Assembly: GCA_014218235.1 (NCBI GenBank)
Contig: CM024766.1
Location: forward strand, 54,111,545-54,175,544
From: Colocasia esculenta
Taxonomy: Eukaryota; Streptophyta; Magnoliopsida; Alismatales; Araceae
Reading direction: 5' to 3'
DNA: 64,000 nucleotides
Part shown: one piece after another, positions 23,243 to 34,374 of the stretch
Position numbering within the stretch: the first letter of the stretch is position 1
Layout: each line of letters opens with the position of its first letter
Notes under the pieces: generated by a model
Told to the model about the DNA's origin: nothing
What the model saw: only the letters and a program-made list of their open reading frames with translations
Database searches by the model: none
Translations under genes and position numbers: made by a program

Positions 23243-25172
23243 CTTTTTCACACTCTCCTTTTCGGCCCCTCATGGCCCAATTTTACATTTCTCACCTCCA
23301 GACCCTCCGGATCCTTTTTCTTTTAATGGGCACCATGCCCCTCTTCTTCTGCTCCCTCCGATCCCCCCAGAATCTCCAAATTCTTCCCATCCTTCTCACC
23401 TTTCCACACACGATTAAGGCATCTGCCCTTTCTCCCACTATTTTCGAGGTTTTAGTCCCTACGTATCTTTTTAATTTTCATGTAATTTTGTTTCTCTCCT
23501 TATTCAGCCAAAGTATGGGTAATAGAGGTAGTATGGACAAGACAACCAACTTCAAGCACTCCATGATGAGAAGATGTCTCAGAAAAGGGCAATCAATCAA
23601 ATGAACAACAAACTCCAAAGTCCAATGCATGTCAAGAGCGGCAAAGTCCCCGCAGGATTCAAATGAACCTGGTCGTATGCATGCAAATTAAAAAAAAAAA
23701 ATCAATCAATATAATAGGGCATGGCAAAGAGTGGTAAAGTCCCCGCGGGATTCAAAATGAACCTAGTTGTAAGCATGTCCCTACAAGTAAATGGTCCATC
23801 AATCAATTCCAAAAGCCTCCAATACCCAATGAGACTAAATCTTTTGACAATTGTGCCAAGGAAGGAATTTAAACCCAACTCTTCAAAACCCACGTTAAGC
23901 TTATCTCCAAATTTTCTTCCCTTCTCCCTACCAAACCTAGTCACCTTTTCAGATATGGCTCTGATAGTGACACAGTTAACCATCAGCAGTCAGCCACTAG
24001 GCACCACTCTAAATGCACGCCTTACTCTGGACACTTTTCATGAAAGGGGAGGTAACGAGGACCCCTTGCCTGTCAGTTGTCATAACCTTAGTGTCATCAT
24101 GGCATGACAATGTTTCGAAAAATCAATAAAAAAGATGAATATTTTTTAAAACCAACAAAAACGATGAATACTTTTCAAACTCCATAAAAATCTAGAATTT
24201 TTTCAAAACTCCATAAAAATCAAATATTTTGAAATCTCCATAAAAATTTGAATATCTCCAAAATCCAAAAAAATCTTGATGGTATTGCATAGGGCAAGCA
24301 TTACACCTAACCTCTTTCATGTCATATCAATTCAATTCTTCCGATCTTTGGTTCTTCCTTTCTTGAACTCCAATCTCCATTTGGCCAATACACTTATCCT
24401 CATGGTTTAAACAAACAATTGAATGAGCTTATGTATGCTATTGAATGCTTTATCCATGCTCCATACTTTGAATGATTTTTATTCTATGATATTTGTTTCT
24501 ATTGGCTAATGAATTTTGAGCCCAGGTTTGAGTTACCTCATCTGACACTACCCACAAGCAATCGGGCTGCAATTGCCACCCCTTTACCATTAGTTTTCTG
24601 CATTTTACTACTATATACCCTTAGAGCATATCAAGGACCTTGTGGCTCTAAGGAATCTGTGATTTGAGTTCCCCTTTATCAAAAACAATGATTATTTCGA
24701 AGGATCCTTAGACACATGGCCAGGCCGTTACGCTTCCCCCATGAGGACGACGGACCACATTTGGAAAACTTGGTGTCCTAACTTAACTCAACATTCGTAA
24801 CAATATTATCCTTGATTATTTTCTATCTTTTTAACCCTTATTTTTCCCTTTAGCCCAATATACATGCATATTTTGAAATCATAGTGGAAAACCACTCTCC
24901 CAATGCAACTTGAGAGCCATTCTCACTTCATTCTCCAAGTACATTTTAAATATTCAATTCCAAGTCAAGTATCCAACTCCTTTCGTTGTTGCCTCCGGGC
25001 TGATTTCCTTGAATCCCCTTGTTTGGATTTATCCTTCTACATTCATCTTTATCTCCCTTAGATCCACCTTCGTAGCGGCATGTCCACAAGCTAGTAAATG
25101 CCCCCCAATGGTGCAACCAAACGGATTGTGTCCTTAGGTACTTCCCCTACGCTGGAAGTTGATCTCTCCTTC

Positions 25173-25234
25173 GTGCCCCACGTGGCACCTTTCCTTCGTG
25201 TACCGTGTACACATCCCTTCGTGCCCTCATGCAC
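25173..25234. repeat. Second GTGCC..GGCAC cluster in D
   Basis: Units lie at 25173 (perfect), 25198 (GTGTACCGTGTACAC) and 25221 (GTGCCCTCATGCAC), about 270 bp before the 3' LTR. Confidence 0.7.
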
Positions 25235-25755
25235 ATCCTTTTCTTCCAATCCCAACTTTGTGTTTTCTTGGTCTTCTTCTCCGAAGGTGCTTTCAAAGGT
25301 AGTTGGTGAAAGACTCTCATCAAGTGGTGTCACCACAGATCAAGTACGTGTCTATTTTTCACCTTGGCGCCTACTTTTTAGTCCTCTCCGCTTCACTCCA
25401 CTGCATTATGCTTCATTTCATTTCATTCCATTACACTCCACTGCACTCCATTTCGCGTCCCTCTGCTTCGCTCCCCTACAAAGCAGATGCCAAGGTGTGG
25501 TAGGTGTAGACATGCTAAAAATGACACCATTGCGGGCAAATTTTGAATTTGTGTTGAGTGTGTATTTGAAACCTTTTAATGATGATTTTAATCATGACTA
25601 TTTGACATCACTCATAATTTGATTTTGATGATGACATTTTGTACATATTAAAATGATGACTAAATGACATATTAATATTTCATATGTTGATGATAATGAC
25701 TTATGTTAATGGTTCACACTTCATATTTTCAAGTTTACATAACTTTGTCACAATG

Positions 25756-25883
25756 GTGTCGACACAGTCTACCAGTGGTGTCGACACAGTCTGCCTGTGT
25801 GTCGACACTCACTGTCCCTCCCAGAAGCCAGTTTTGAAGCCAGTAGCCAGTGGTGTCGACACAGTCTGCCTGTATGTCGACAC
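25756..25883. repeat. GTGTCGACAC array upstream of the copia-like TATA
   Basis: Sites start at 25756, 25778, 25799, 25853 and 25874 (steps 22, 21, 54, 21). The last reads ATGTCGACAC. Confidence 0.9.
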
Positions 25884-26511
25884 ACTTTGACTGAAGCTCA
25901 AAAATGGGAATTTTTCTGGACACGTGTCTACATGGGAATAAAGGGATTTGACCTATATTTTTGTGCCCACGCAACCCAAGGCACCTCATGCACATATGGG
26001 GCTATAAATACCCATGATCCTCGTACCCCAAGGAAACCAACCCCGTACAATTCCCAGAAGAAGTTTTTTGGCGGCAAAAGGGGTTTTTCCAGATCTTGCT
26101 CCATCTCCAGAAGCTGCAGACCATCCTTTCAAGAGGAAGGACGTGGTAATCAAGGCCAATCTCTGAAGAGAAGTGTGATGTGCTGAGAAAGGGAGCAGAT
26201 CCAACTAAAGAGCAGCAGCAGAAGAAGAATTTCTGGCAATTCAGATGTCATTGGAGTAGAGCATTGCAAATTGAAGGGGATCTTCATCGAATTCTTTCAA
26301 GTCTCTTCAATTCGAGCTTCTGCAAGACCTCTTCACCAAGGAACATACAATTTACATTTATTTTAATCATTTCTTGGAGTGTTCTTCTCACTTTCGTCTG
26401 TGAGATCTGTGCATGTAGTTCTGTGCAGATTTCTATGTTCGATTGAGTTTGTGAATCAGATCATTGCTAGAGGATCTGATTTCTTTTGTCTTTGATCTAG
26501 CTCTAGTTTGT

Positions 26512-26646
26512 GAGCCATCGAGCTCTAGTTTGTGAGTCGTCACACTCACTGTGTGGTTGAGCCATCGTGCTCTGTTTTGGAGTAGGTGTACTCCAGGTTG
26601 TGTGTTTTGAGCCGTCGAGCTCAAGGGTGTTGGAGTCGTCATGCTC
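26512..26646. repeat. GAG-N8-CTC inverted-repeat array downstream of the TATA
   Basis: Six 14-bp units, such as GAGCCATCGAGCTC, start at 26512, 26534, 26559, 26580, 26609 and 26633. Spacing is 21-29 bp, less regular than the other arrays. Confidence 0.75.
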
Positions 26647-29600
26647 CAGTGTGTGTTGTACCCACGTTTGAGTAGTGTGACCTCACTGTGTGAGGGGTGG
26701 ATGTAGGAATCACTGGTGTGATTTCCGAACCACCTAAAAATCCTTTGTGCAATGGTTTGATCTGCTTGTCTACGCTAGATGCTTGCATAGGATTTCACTT
26801 TCACACTAAGTGTTTAATTGCTTCACACATCATCTACACAGACCCACACTTCAGATTAGTAAATTGTTTGTCTGAATTGATCTCTGATTCGAAGTAATTT
26901 TGAATTGCTTAAGCTTCCGCATTAATTGGTATTAGATCTATTCAACCCCCCCCCCTTCTAGATCTGATCCATCCACCTATTCGATCCTTCAATATCCATC
27001 TTTTAATCCTACTAATAATCATCAACATACACATACACTCTTCATGCATGCATACACACGCCCACCTTATTTTCTAGGGGTTTTAAAAAGCCAACAAAAG
27101 GTGAGTTGTTCTTCATGCTTTTCATGTTATTCATTATTTTGAGAATTGATGCTACACATCCACTTGGCTAATCCTCCTACTTTTATTTGTGTTTCATTGC
27201 AAGGGTAATCAAACTGAAAGTGCCTTCTACTACAGTCGATTGTGCTCATAGAAGAAAAAGCGGACCTACATCTCTTCCGCGCAATCTCCCCGCTCTTAAA
27301 GGTACACGGCGATCATCTCTTTGCATTTACTGCACCTCCTTCGGTAGCCACGCGTACCTAGCGATCACAAACACATCTAAGGAGTAGTGTTCCACTCATA
27401 TATATATTTATTTCTGCAACGACCCACTTCCACCCGGTACGGTTATACCAACCCACATCGGATGAGAGCAAGCCGCTACAGGAGAGAATACCCCAACAAG
27501 TAACGAGTGAGCTGAGATATACACAAATAGAATTGAATAATGCAACGGAATTTAAATGAATCTTATTCCATCAACTTTTAAATCCACATACCACAGTCTG
27601 TATAGTTCAACAAGAGATAACATAAGCACAATATTTTCCAAATACATAGCCGACTCCAAGTACATTTGATCAAAATTCAAATTTCAATTGTAGCATTACA
27701 TACTATGAAAGATAAATTACAAATCTTCAATCACTTAGTCCAACTCCACTTCAAATCTTGCTAGCTCCTCCGCTGCTAGTTTCCTGAAATGTTTAGCAAG
27801 AGTGAGTCTACACAATAGACTCAGCAAGTAACTTAAGATTCAATACATACATGCTTTTTATCAATTAACACAATAAAATTTCAGTAGTTAAAATCATACA
27901 TGATCACGCTCTAACCTAAATAATTTCACATGGAATTTCATTAAACAATTATCATAACACATGTAAAACTAAAATCTAACAAGATCACTAACATCATGGT
28001 GTCATTAACACGGGTAAAATATACACTCACACGTTTTTATACTTTACCCAAGTCATTGTAAAGTTTGCACAACTAAACCACGGAAACATATACAAGATAG
28101 GTAGCACTCCTAGCATGATTTCTAACTCACTTTGCATGCAATCATAACAATTTACTTCACATTTAGCTTGCTGATTTTATACCAATTTTATCACATTCAT
28201 ATTACCTTTGCATAGGGATCACTTTTAACTACACAACATAATACTAAACACATGTACATCCAATAATTCAAATTTCATGAATATGAAAGCATATACTTAC
28301 ATTTTGGTACTAATAGTAACATCACTTTTAGCATTTGACAATTAATACATCAACACATACACACCGAGGAAAAATCTAATTCATGAGGATAATAACACAT
28401 ATTTATACACATCAATAAACAAAATATCAATTAACACTATTGTCATTTACACTTATAATATTTTCTCGTTACATACAACCATATGATTAACCTTGGCTTT
28501 CACATACACTCACTTTTGTTCTATCCCACAATACTTATACACATTTCCCATTTTTTTCTTCTTTCACATTCACATACTTCTTATCATTTCACTTTTGCAC
28601 ATAACATGTGCCACATTTTACACATATCTCGCACATACATTGTGCCATGAACACATATCACTTTTCACATCACACTTATGCTCATTTTCACATAATGCCA
28701 AGACACAGCCCAAACCACCACTAGACGATCATATAACACGCACATTCACATTCACGTACTTAATCACCGGCACAGTGATAAAGTCTTAGTTCCTGCAGAA
28801 ACTGGGGAAAGCCCTTCCCACCATTACCAGTGGAACTTGTCCACCTCCAGGATTTCACAAGACCCTTTGCCAGGGTATAACAATTTATCAAGACCCTTCT
28901 CTAGGGTATCACATAACATATTGAGCTTTCCCGTAGGGGCACTACTATAGTACAGCTCCGAGCATCTAGGGTGGCAGTGTCTTATGGGCTTCATTGTTTA
29001 TCTTGTCACATCTAACCATTTTATACACATATATCACTTGTTCTCTCACTTCTCATGCATGCACACCTTCCTAAATAATTCATACACATTTAAACACTCA
29101 GAAAAATTATCCCAATCATACTGAGATCAATCAGCACGTAATTTATCTCAATGGACACACTTAAATTTCTATTTTTCATGTGAAATTGACATGAATATTA
29201 CTTTCTATTTCCAAAATAGCATGAGAATTTAACCACAGACTTAGTGCAGGTTTCAAATCATACATGCAAATTTACATATTTTTATGAGCTATATTAAATT
29301 TACAGAAAATAAAACATTCAGTTTCATGCCATTCATAATTCAATTTATCCTGGAACATAACATGAATATCCAGTTTGACAGTTCACAGCCCTGAACCTAA
29401 CATATACATCATCACAGGAATTTTCCCCGGATTTATTGCACAACACCCAATTTACGGTGAACTTTACAAATCCTACGCATGTCTTCTATTTCCAAAGCAG
29501 AAATTACAGTAAATCCCACAATCATGGAAAAATTCTCAAAATTTCAGGGCATGGACTGATACGTATACACATGGTTTAGAAAAATCTAGGGCATTCCATT

Positions 29601-29832
29601 TCCTCAGGGATCATGTAGACAGTAGGTGAACATGCATAATCCATTTTCCAAACATGTATTTCAATAAGTTTAACAACTCATGCCGTTCACCAAAAAACAC
29701 AGAAAATTCCACACACATCACATTGTCTATTTTACATAACATATACGATTACATTATATCCTCATGCGAAAACACTTCGGAAATTAATCATATAGAAGGA
29801 AGAACAACTCATTGTTCTATCCTGATGAACTA

Positions 29833-29919
29833 AACGGCAAGGTCTGGCCGTTCAAAGGGATTAACGGTATCATCGTATGCCGTTAACTGTTGATCTTAAT
29901 GGAAAGGGGTCTTGCCGTT
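29833..29919. repeat. AACGGC-N8/10-GCCGTT units in LTR E
   Basis: Three units: 29833-29852 (N8), 29863-29884 (N10) and 29898-29919 (N10, left arm AATGGA). Right arms start at 29847, 29879 and 29914. Confidence 0.8.
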
Positions 29920-30486
29920 AAGTTCCTGTCTGTGCAGAAACACAGACCGAACTCCAGGGATTTGGGGAATGTGGGGTTCCAGGACTCGAGGAAAAATCCA
30001 AAAAAATGTTGGGACCTAGGGCACATGTATAGGATTGAGATCTATAGGTTACTTGCCTTTCTAAAAACCTCCAAAGGGACGAAAATAGGTGATGAAGCCC
30101 TCCTTGGGCAGTGCCCAGAAGTCTCCACAACACCACTCCTGCGGGTTCTTGGTCGATCTCCACAGCAGGTTGGAGTCAGGGAAGCCTTCCTCTAGGCTCC
30201 AGCTAGCTTCCAGTTGCTGTAGATCGCCGGATGAAGCTCCAAACTGCCGGATCTGAGCTCTCAAAGCTCAGGTTCTCTCACAGGGCTTAGGGTTTCTCTC
30301 CTTCTCCTTGCAAAGAGCCAAGAGAGCTCTCCCCAGATGCAAGGTGAGTTGTTTTTATAAGAAAAGGCATGGGATTTCACGCAGGGTCTGATGGGAGGGC
30401 TGAGAGCCGTTGGGGACTCCTCCCCAATGGTTGAAGTAGCTTGCCCCTAGAATTTCGGGTCTGCTGCGCACTGAGTTTCAGAGAGA

Positions 30487-30574
30487 TAGCCGTCCACATC
30501 CATGGACGGCTACATTAGGGTTGGCGTCCATCGATATGGACGCTGACATCTCATGGACGTCCATCCATGTTGAC
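30487..30574. repeat. GCGTCCA-N6-TGGACGC units in LTR E
   Basis: Three units: TAGCCGTCCA with its exact complement (30487-30512), GCGTCCA/TGGACGC (30524-30543) and a third at 30557-30574 with one mismatch. All have six-base centres. GTCCA starts at 30492, 30526 and 30559. A 12-bp palindrome ATGGACGTCCAT lies at 30553-30564. Confidence 0.85.
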
Positions 30575-30788
30575 GCCAAGACACTCTTCGGCCAGAACAT
30601 AAAAACATGCAGGTCCATGCTTAATCCGTACATATATGTACATGAAACCTATGTAGTATAACGTATACACCACTATACCATGCAAACATCCAATATTTAC
30701 AACTAATCATACAACTAATCATACACATACATACATAGGTACATCAAGATAATAATAATACGTACATAAATATCTACATACGCATACA

Positions 30789-30814
30789 ATGTATATATAT
30801 ATATATATATATAT
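30789..30814. repeat. (AT)n microsatellite in LTR E
   Basis: A run of about 13 TA dinucleotides in AT-rich DNA. Confidence 0.9.
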
Positions 30815-31342
30815 ACACAACATGACTCAACACACAAAGAACTATATTTACACTATGTATATACATACAATGTATAAGGTATAACATGTATATTACTACA
30901 CCATGCAAATGAACAACATTTACAACTATTATACACATGGAATTAGATATACAATTATCTCATGCATAGGATAGCATACATATATACACATATGTACTTC
31001 ATATATTCGCACACAATATCCATGAAATGGGTAATATAATATATACTTCAATATTTAGATTGTACATGCATAATATTTAAATAGATACCTTATACGCAAA
31101 ATTGGCCAATTACTTATATTCACGATAATAATATACATCCACGCATATACACACGCGAAATTTATAATTATATCATGCAAAATTTTCATGCACGTCATTT
31201 ATGCAAGAACGAGCAAACATCATATACATAAAATTATAAGTGGGAAAAAAGAAGATTGGGGGCCTTACAATTTCTCTTTATTATATTCATTATTTGCTTT
31301 GTAGCACTTTGTAAGTCGAAAGAATGAAAAGCGATATCTACA

Positions 31343-32268
31343 GTATGATCGGGGTGAAAAGAGAGAGTGAAATCCTACTTGTGAGTGAGCTTGGTACTTT
31401 TCTCTTGCACTGAGCACAAGGCGTCGATGGCAGCGGCATGATGAGATGAAGCAGGTGCCTAGAGTCTTGTTGGCAATGGTAGGAGAGCTGACGAAGGGTG
31501 CAACAGTAGGAGGGGAAAGCAGATGATGGTGCAACAACAGAAGGTCAGTAAATGGAGGGTGTAGCAGCATGGGAAGTAGACGAGGGTATAGCAACAGAAG
31601 GGCGGTAGATGGTGTCCTCAGGTGATCGAAAAGTGGGGTTTATATAGACGGATTGGGGTTTTCTTATTCGATCACATGGAGTTACACGTGTGCAGTGGGT
31701 AATTCTCCTTCGTTTTACCCTTCTTAATATCCTACCATGTTGATGGGGTTTCACCCATCTTCTAACGCATATAAGATTGTGTAGGGGGGGGGGACAACAA
31801 ATAGGTTACATAAATTAAATATAATTCATTTAGACTATTTGGTCTCTTAATTTTATATCCAAATGATATCCAATCAAGATGAAATTTCAAACACTTGCTA
31901 ATTGTGAGGTGATATGAATTATGGAAATTTTAGTTGAATTTTGCAAATTAAGATTTTTTGGGCAAAAATTGCCCTAAAAATTAGTAAATTGACTTAATCA
32001 TGATATCTGAGCACCAATAATTCCTATTTATCTCTTCAACATCAACACATTTTTTTGGTAATTATGATGGTTTCAGATTTTTCTTTCATTACCGAATTCT
32101 GGTGTCGTCCTATCGGCGTATGTACGTACGATCGGAAATAGTACTGGCATATGGGAGTGATGCCACATATTTCTTTGAGTTCGATATTTAAATTCCTTTA
32201 TGCATGTACTAAATTTAAATGAATTTATAATTTTTCTAAAGTAACCAATATTAATTTATGGTGTCACA
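31343..32268 (-). repeat. H 3' LTR, second part
   Basis: It ends GGTGTCACA just before a polypurine tract. Its last 250 bases share ACCGAATTCTGGTG and flanks with solo LTR F. A minus TATATAAA lies near 31638-31645. No gene. Confidence 0.75.
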
Positions 32269-32279
32269 CTCTCCCCCAT
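32269..32279 (-). other. Polypurine tract of element H
   Basis: The minus strand reads AATGGGGGAGAG directly before TGTGACACC, the start of the H 3' LTR. Confidence 0.8.
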
Positions 32280-33322
32280 TAAAGAAAAGAATTTGGTCCT
32301 CCAAATTCAACTAGAATGGTGTTAATATTAATCAATTACTGGCCTGTAAATAGTTTCAGGTACTTGGTTTTGATGGCGTCTTCTAATTCTCATGTTGCTT
32401 CTTCTTGTCCTCACCGATTCCATTGAATTTTCAGTAATAGAACTTCCTTATTATCGAATGTTTCTTCGGTCGAGGGTTCGTACGTGTTTCTCCTCATATG
32501 CCAGATTGCTTTGTAATTCCAAATCTTGGTGTTCTATGACATGAATCGGGTCATAAACATATTTTCTTAATACCAATACATAGAAGATATCATGTATATT
32601 GGACAGTTGGGGAGGTAAGGATAGTTGATACGTCATTTCTCCAACTGTTCTCAAAATTTCTGATGGTTCAACATACCTGGACTCAATTTCCCTTGGACTC
32701 TGAACCTTCGAATTCCACTTTTGGGTGATACTTTCCAAAGGACATGATCTTGAGCAGCCTTCATTCTTCGTTGGTCTGCATAACTTTTCTGTCGATCTTG
32801 AGCAGCCTTCATTCTTTCTCGTACAACTTTTATAATTTGTGATGTCTCTTGTACCATTTTTTGGTCCAAGAATTTGTGGTTCACTTAACTCTGTCCAACA
32901 AATTGGTGATCTACATTGTTGGCCATAAAGAGCTTCAACTGGTGCCATCTGAATTGTGGACTAGTAACTATTATTGTTAGCAAATTCCATAATCGACAAA
33001 TGATTATTCTAGTCATTCCCAAAATTCCAATATGCAAGCACAACATATATCTTCAATGATTTGCTTCATCCTCTCGGTCTATCCATCAGTTTGAGGATGA
33101 AATGTTGTACTGAATTTTAATTTAGTTCCCAGTGCATCCTATAGTTCCTTCAAAAAATGTGAAGTGAACCTTGCATCGAGATAATATTGTTCAGAATCCC
33201 ATATAACCTGACAATTTCTCTTAGATATAAAGCTGCTAGAAGATTAACTGACCACATGCTTTTTATTGCCAGAAGATGAGCTGATTTTGTGAGCCAATCA
33301 ATTATCACCCATATAGCATCAT
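32280..33322 (-). pseudogene. Element H integrase, C-terminal half
   Basis: After the C insertion the frame resumes with IWVI and LTKSAH-type residues. It then shows the family pattern MAPVEALYGQQCRSPICW, a zone with a short duplication (the coding for KNEGCSRS occurs twice, about 32745-32765 and 32798-32818), VGEMTYQLSLPPQLSNIHDIF and a decayed chromodomain-like end. Several frame changes and stops are present. It is much more decayed than the same region in A or G. Confidence 0.8.
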
Positions 33323-33366
33323 TGTAAGACCCGGCCCTCTTGGGCCCTTGGCCCTGTCCTCAAGGT

Positions 33367-33510
33367 CGCGATCGACACCCTAGTCACGACATGGTCGCGC
33401 TAGGGAACCCTGTCGCGACAGGCTTTTGGTCGCGGCACACCTGGCCGTCGCAACATGGTCACGACGGAGGTGGGCATCGTGTTCTTGTCACGGCTTCTAA
33501 AGGCGACGTG
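33367..33510. repeat. Ten-site CGCGAC array, solo LTR C, upstream part
   Basis: Cores start at 33367, 33385, 33396, 33414, 33431, 33449, 33460, 33478, 33489 and 33507. Steps are 18-11-18-17-18-11-18-11-18. A perfect 14-bp palindrome CCTGTCGCGACAGG spans 33409-33422. Later cores are decayed (CACG, CGTG, CGCA). Confidence 0.93.
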
Positions 33511-34265
33511 ACTGCTTTTCTAACCGATCTAACCACTGTCCTTTCTGTAAGAATGGTCTTGTCGGGTGTCAGGTGCGTACAACATTGACGCGACCTGGCA
33601 GGCCGTCGCGTTCAGGTTTCTCGGTCTTCGAGGTTTGACCCCCTTTTGGTGTTGTGCCGGGGATGGCTGTCACGACATGGTCGGCGTCGCGACATGCTAG
33701 TTGTCACGCTAGGCCGACCCGTCACGTCTCGGGGCTCATCGGTTCAAAACCGAGGCAGGTGACCCCCTTTCTTCTTCCCCTTCCTTTCTTCTTCTTCTTT
33801 CTTCTTCCTCCCCCTCCGAGCCCTCTTCTTCTTCGGAGATTCTTGGCTTGTTCTTGGGTGCTCGTGGTGAGGAGGTGACGTCCCCTTGGTGTAGGCGACG
33901 TGCTCATGGTGCTTGGAGCGAGGAGGAGGTGTCCATTCCGACGTGAAGGCCCCAACGGGTCGGCTCTACTCTTGGAGGTAGGGACCCCTTGTTCTCCTCT
34001 CGTTCTAGCATGCTCCCTTCCCCTTTAGAGCTTGTTCCTCCATGGTTTGGGGTTGTGGGGTGTGAGGATCATGATCGTGGTGAGTGAGGTTTCCCTCGAG
34101 TGTAGATTCCTTGTAATCCATATTTTATGGGGTTTTGAGGGTGGTTTGGTTGTTTATAAGCTTTTTCTTGCGTTTCCCATGCTCCCCTCCCCCGTATGGA
34201 TGTGTTTGTATCAGTTTTGGGGCGGTCCTTGGGAGGACTGTACCGGGATGCCCCTTGGCTGAGAT

Positions 34266-34374
34266 CGCGACCAGTATAGTGGTCGCGATGATGTCGCGAC
34301 TGGCTCGGCTGTCGCGACATCATCGCAATGCTCTAGGGCATCGCGACAATGTCACGACGGCCCTGGGAGTCGCG
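34266..34374. repeat. Eight-site CGCGAC array with exact 29-bp period
   Basis: Cores start at 34266, 34284, 34295, 34313, 34324, 34342, 34353 and 34371, steps 18-11-18-11-18-11-18 without deviation. Six of eight cores are CGCG; the others are CGCA and CACG. This is the cleanest example in the window. Confidence 0.95.

Larger units (their letters stand above)
22928..25504 (+). other. Non-coding 3' internal region of element D
   Basis: I see no gene here. It holds GTGCC..GGCAC arrays (23103-23242, 25173-25234), a ~55-bp direct repeat (about 23635-23690 and 23725-23780, sharing AAAGTCCCCGC.GGATTCAAA), a tandem repeat of ACTCCATAAAAATC-type units (24115-24280), and a CACTCCATT-type simple repeat (25393-25455). 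The purine-rich AAGGTGTGGTAGG just before 25505 may be the polypurine tract. Confidence 0.6.
25554..26990 (+). mobile_element. Copia-like LTR
   Basis: It begins TGTTGAGTGTG and ends near CCTTCA, ahead of resumed D LTR. It has a TATAAATA at 26003-26010 and a terminal C-rich stretch (26947-26955) after TTGGTATTAGATC, as in many plant copia (Sirevirus-like) LTRs. No target duplication is visible because adjacent D sequence is deleted. The superfamily call is inference. Confidence 0.5.
27415..31269 (-). mobile_element. Solo LTR E, 3.9 kb
   Basis: It begins TGCAACGACCC and ends GGCCTTACA on the plus strand, flanked by ATTTC at 27410-27414 and 31270-31274. No internal region is present, so it arose by LTR-LTR recombination (inference). 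The minus strand has a TATAAAAA at about 30352-30358 with inverted-repeat arrays on both sides. No gene is supported; frames near 29890-30264 overlap on both strands and match nothing I know. Confidence 0.88.
17751..31342 (+). mobile_element. Element D: complete gag-only LTR retrotransposon with nested insertions
   Basis: The element starts TGTAGACA and ends TCTACA, with the 5-bp duplication GTATG at 17746-17750 and 31343-31347. Its 5' LTR is 17751-19495 and its 3' LTR starts at 25505. The internal region has a gag-like frame followed by a proline-rich frame and about 2.5 kb of non-coding DNA, with no protease, RT or integrase. It therefore depends on another element for its enzymes (LARD-like, inference). 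The 3' LTR has been enlarged by a copia-like LTR and by solo LTR E. Confidence 0.88.
25505..31342 (+). repeat. 3' LTR of element D, interrupted twice
   Basis: It matches the 5' LTR at 25505-25551, 26992-27414 and 31270-31342. Between the first two blocks about 1.17 kb of the LTR (17800-18978 equivalent, with its CGCGAC array and TATA) is replaced by a copia-like LTR. Between the last two blocks solo LTR E is inserted. Confidence 0.85.

Noticed and set aside
28493..28789. 98-codon frame in LTR E
   Set aside because: AT-rich, Phe/His/Thr-rich translation within a solo LTR; no recognisable domain.
33367..34374. CRISPR-like array
   Set aside because: Units are palindromic and 22 bp or less with 7-13-bp gaps and no unique spacers; the host is a plant, and the arrays lie inside LTRs.
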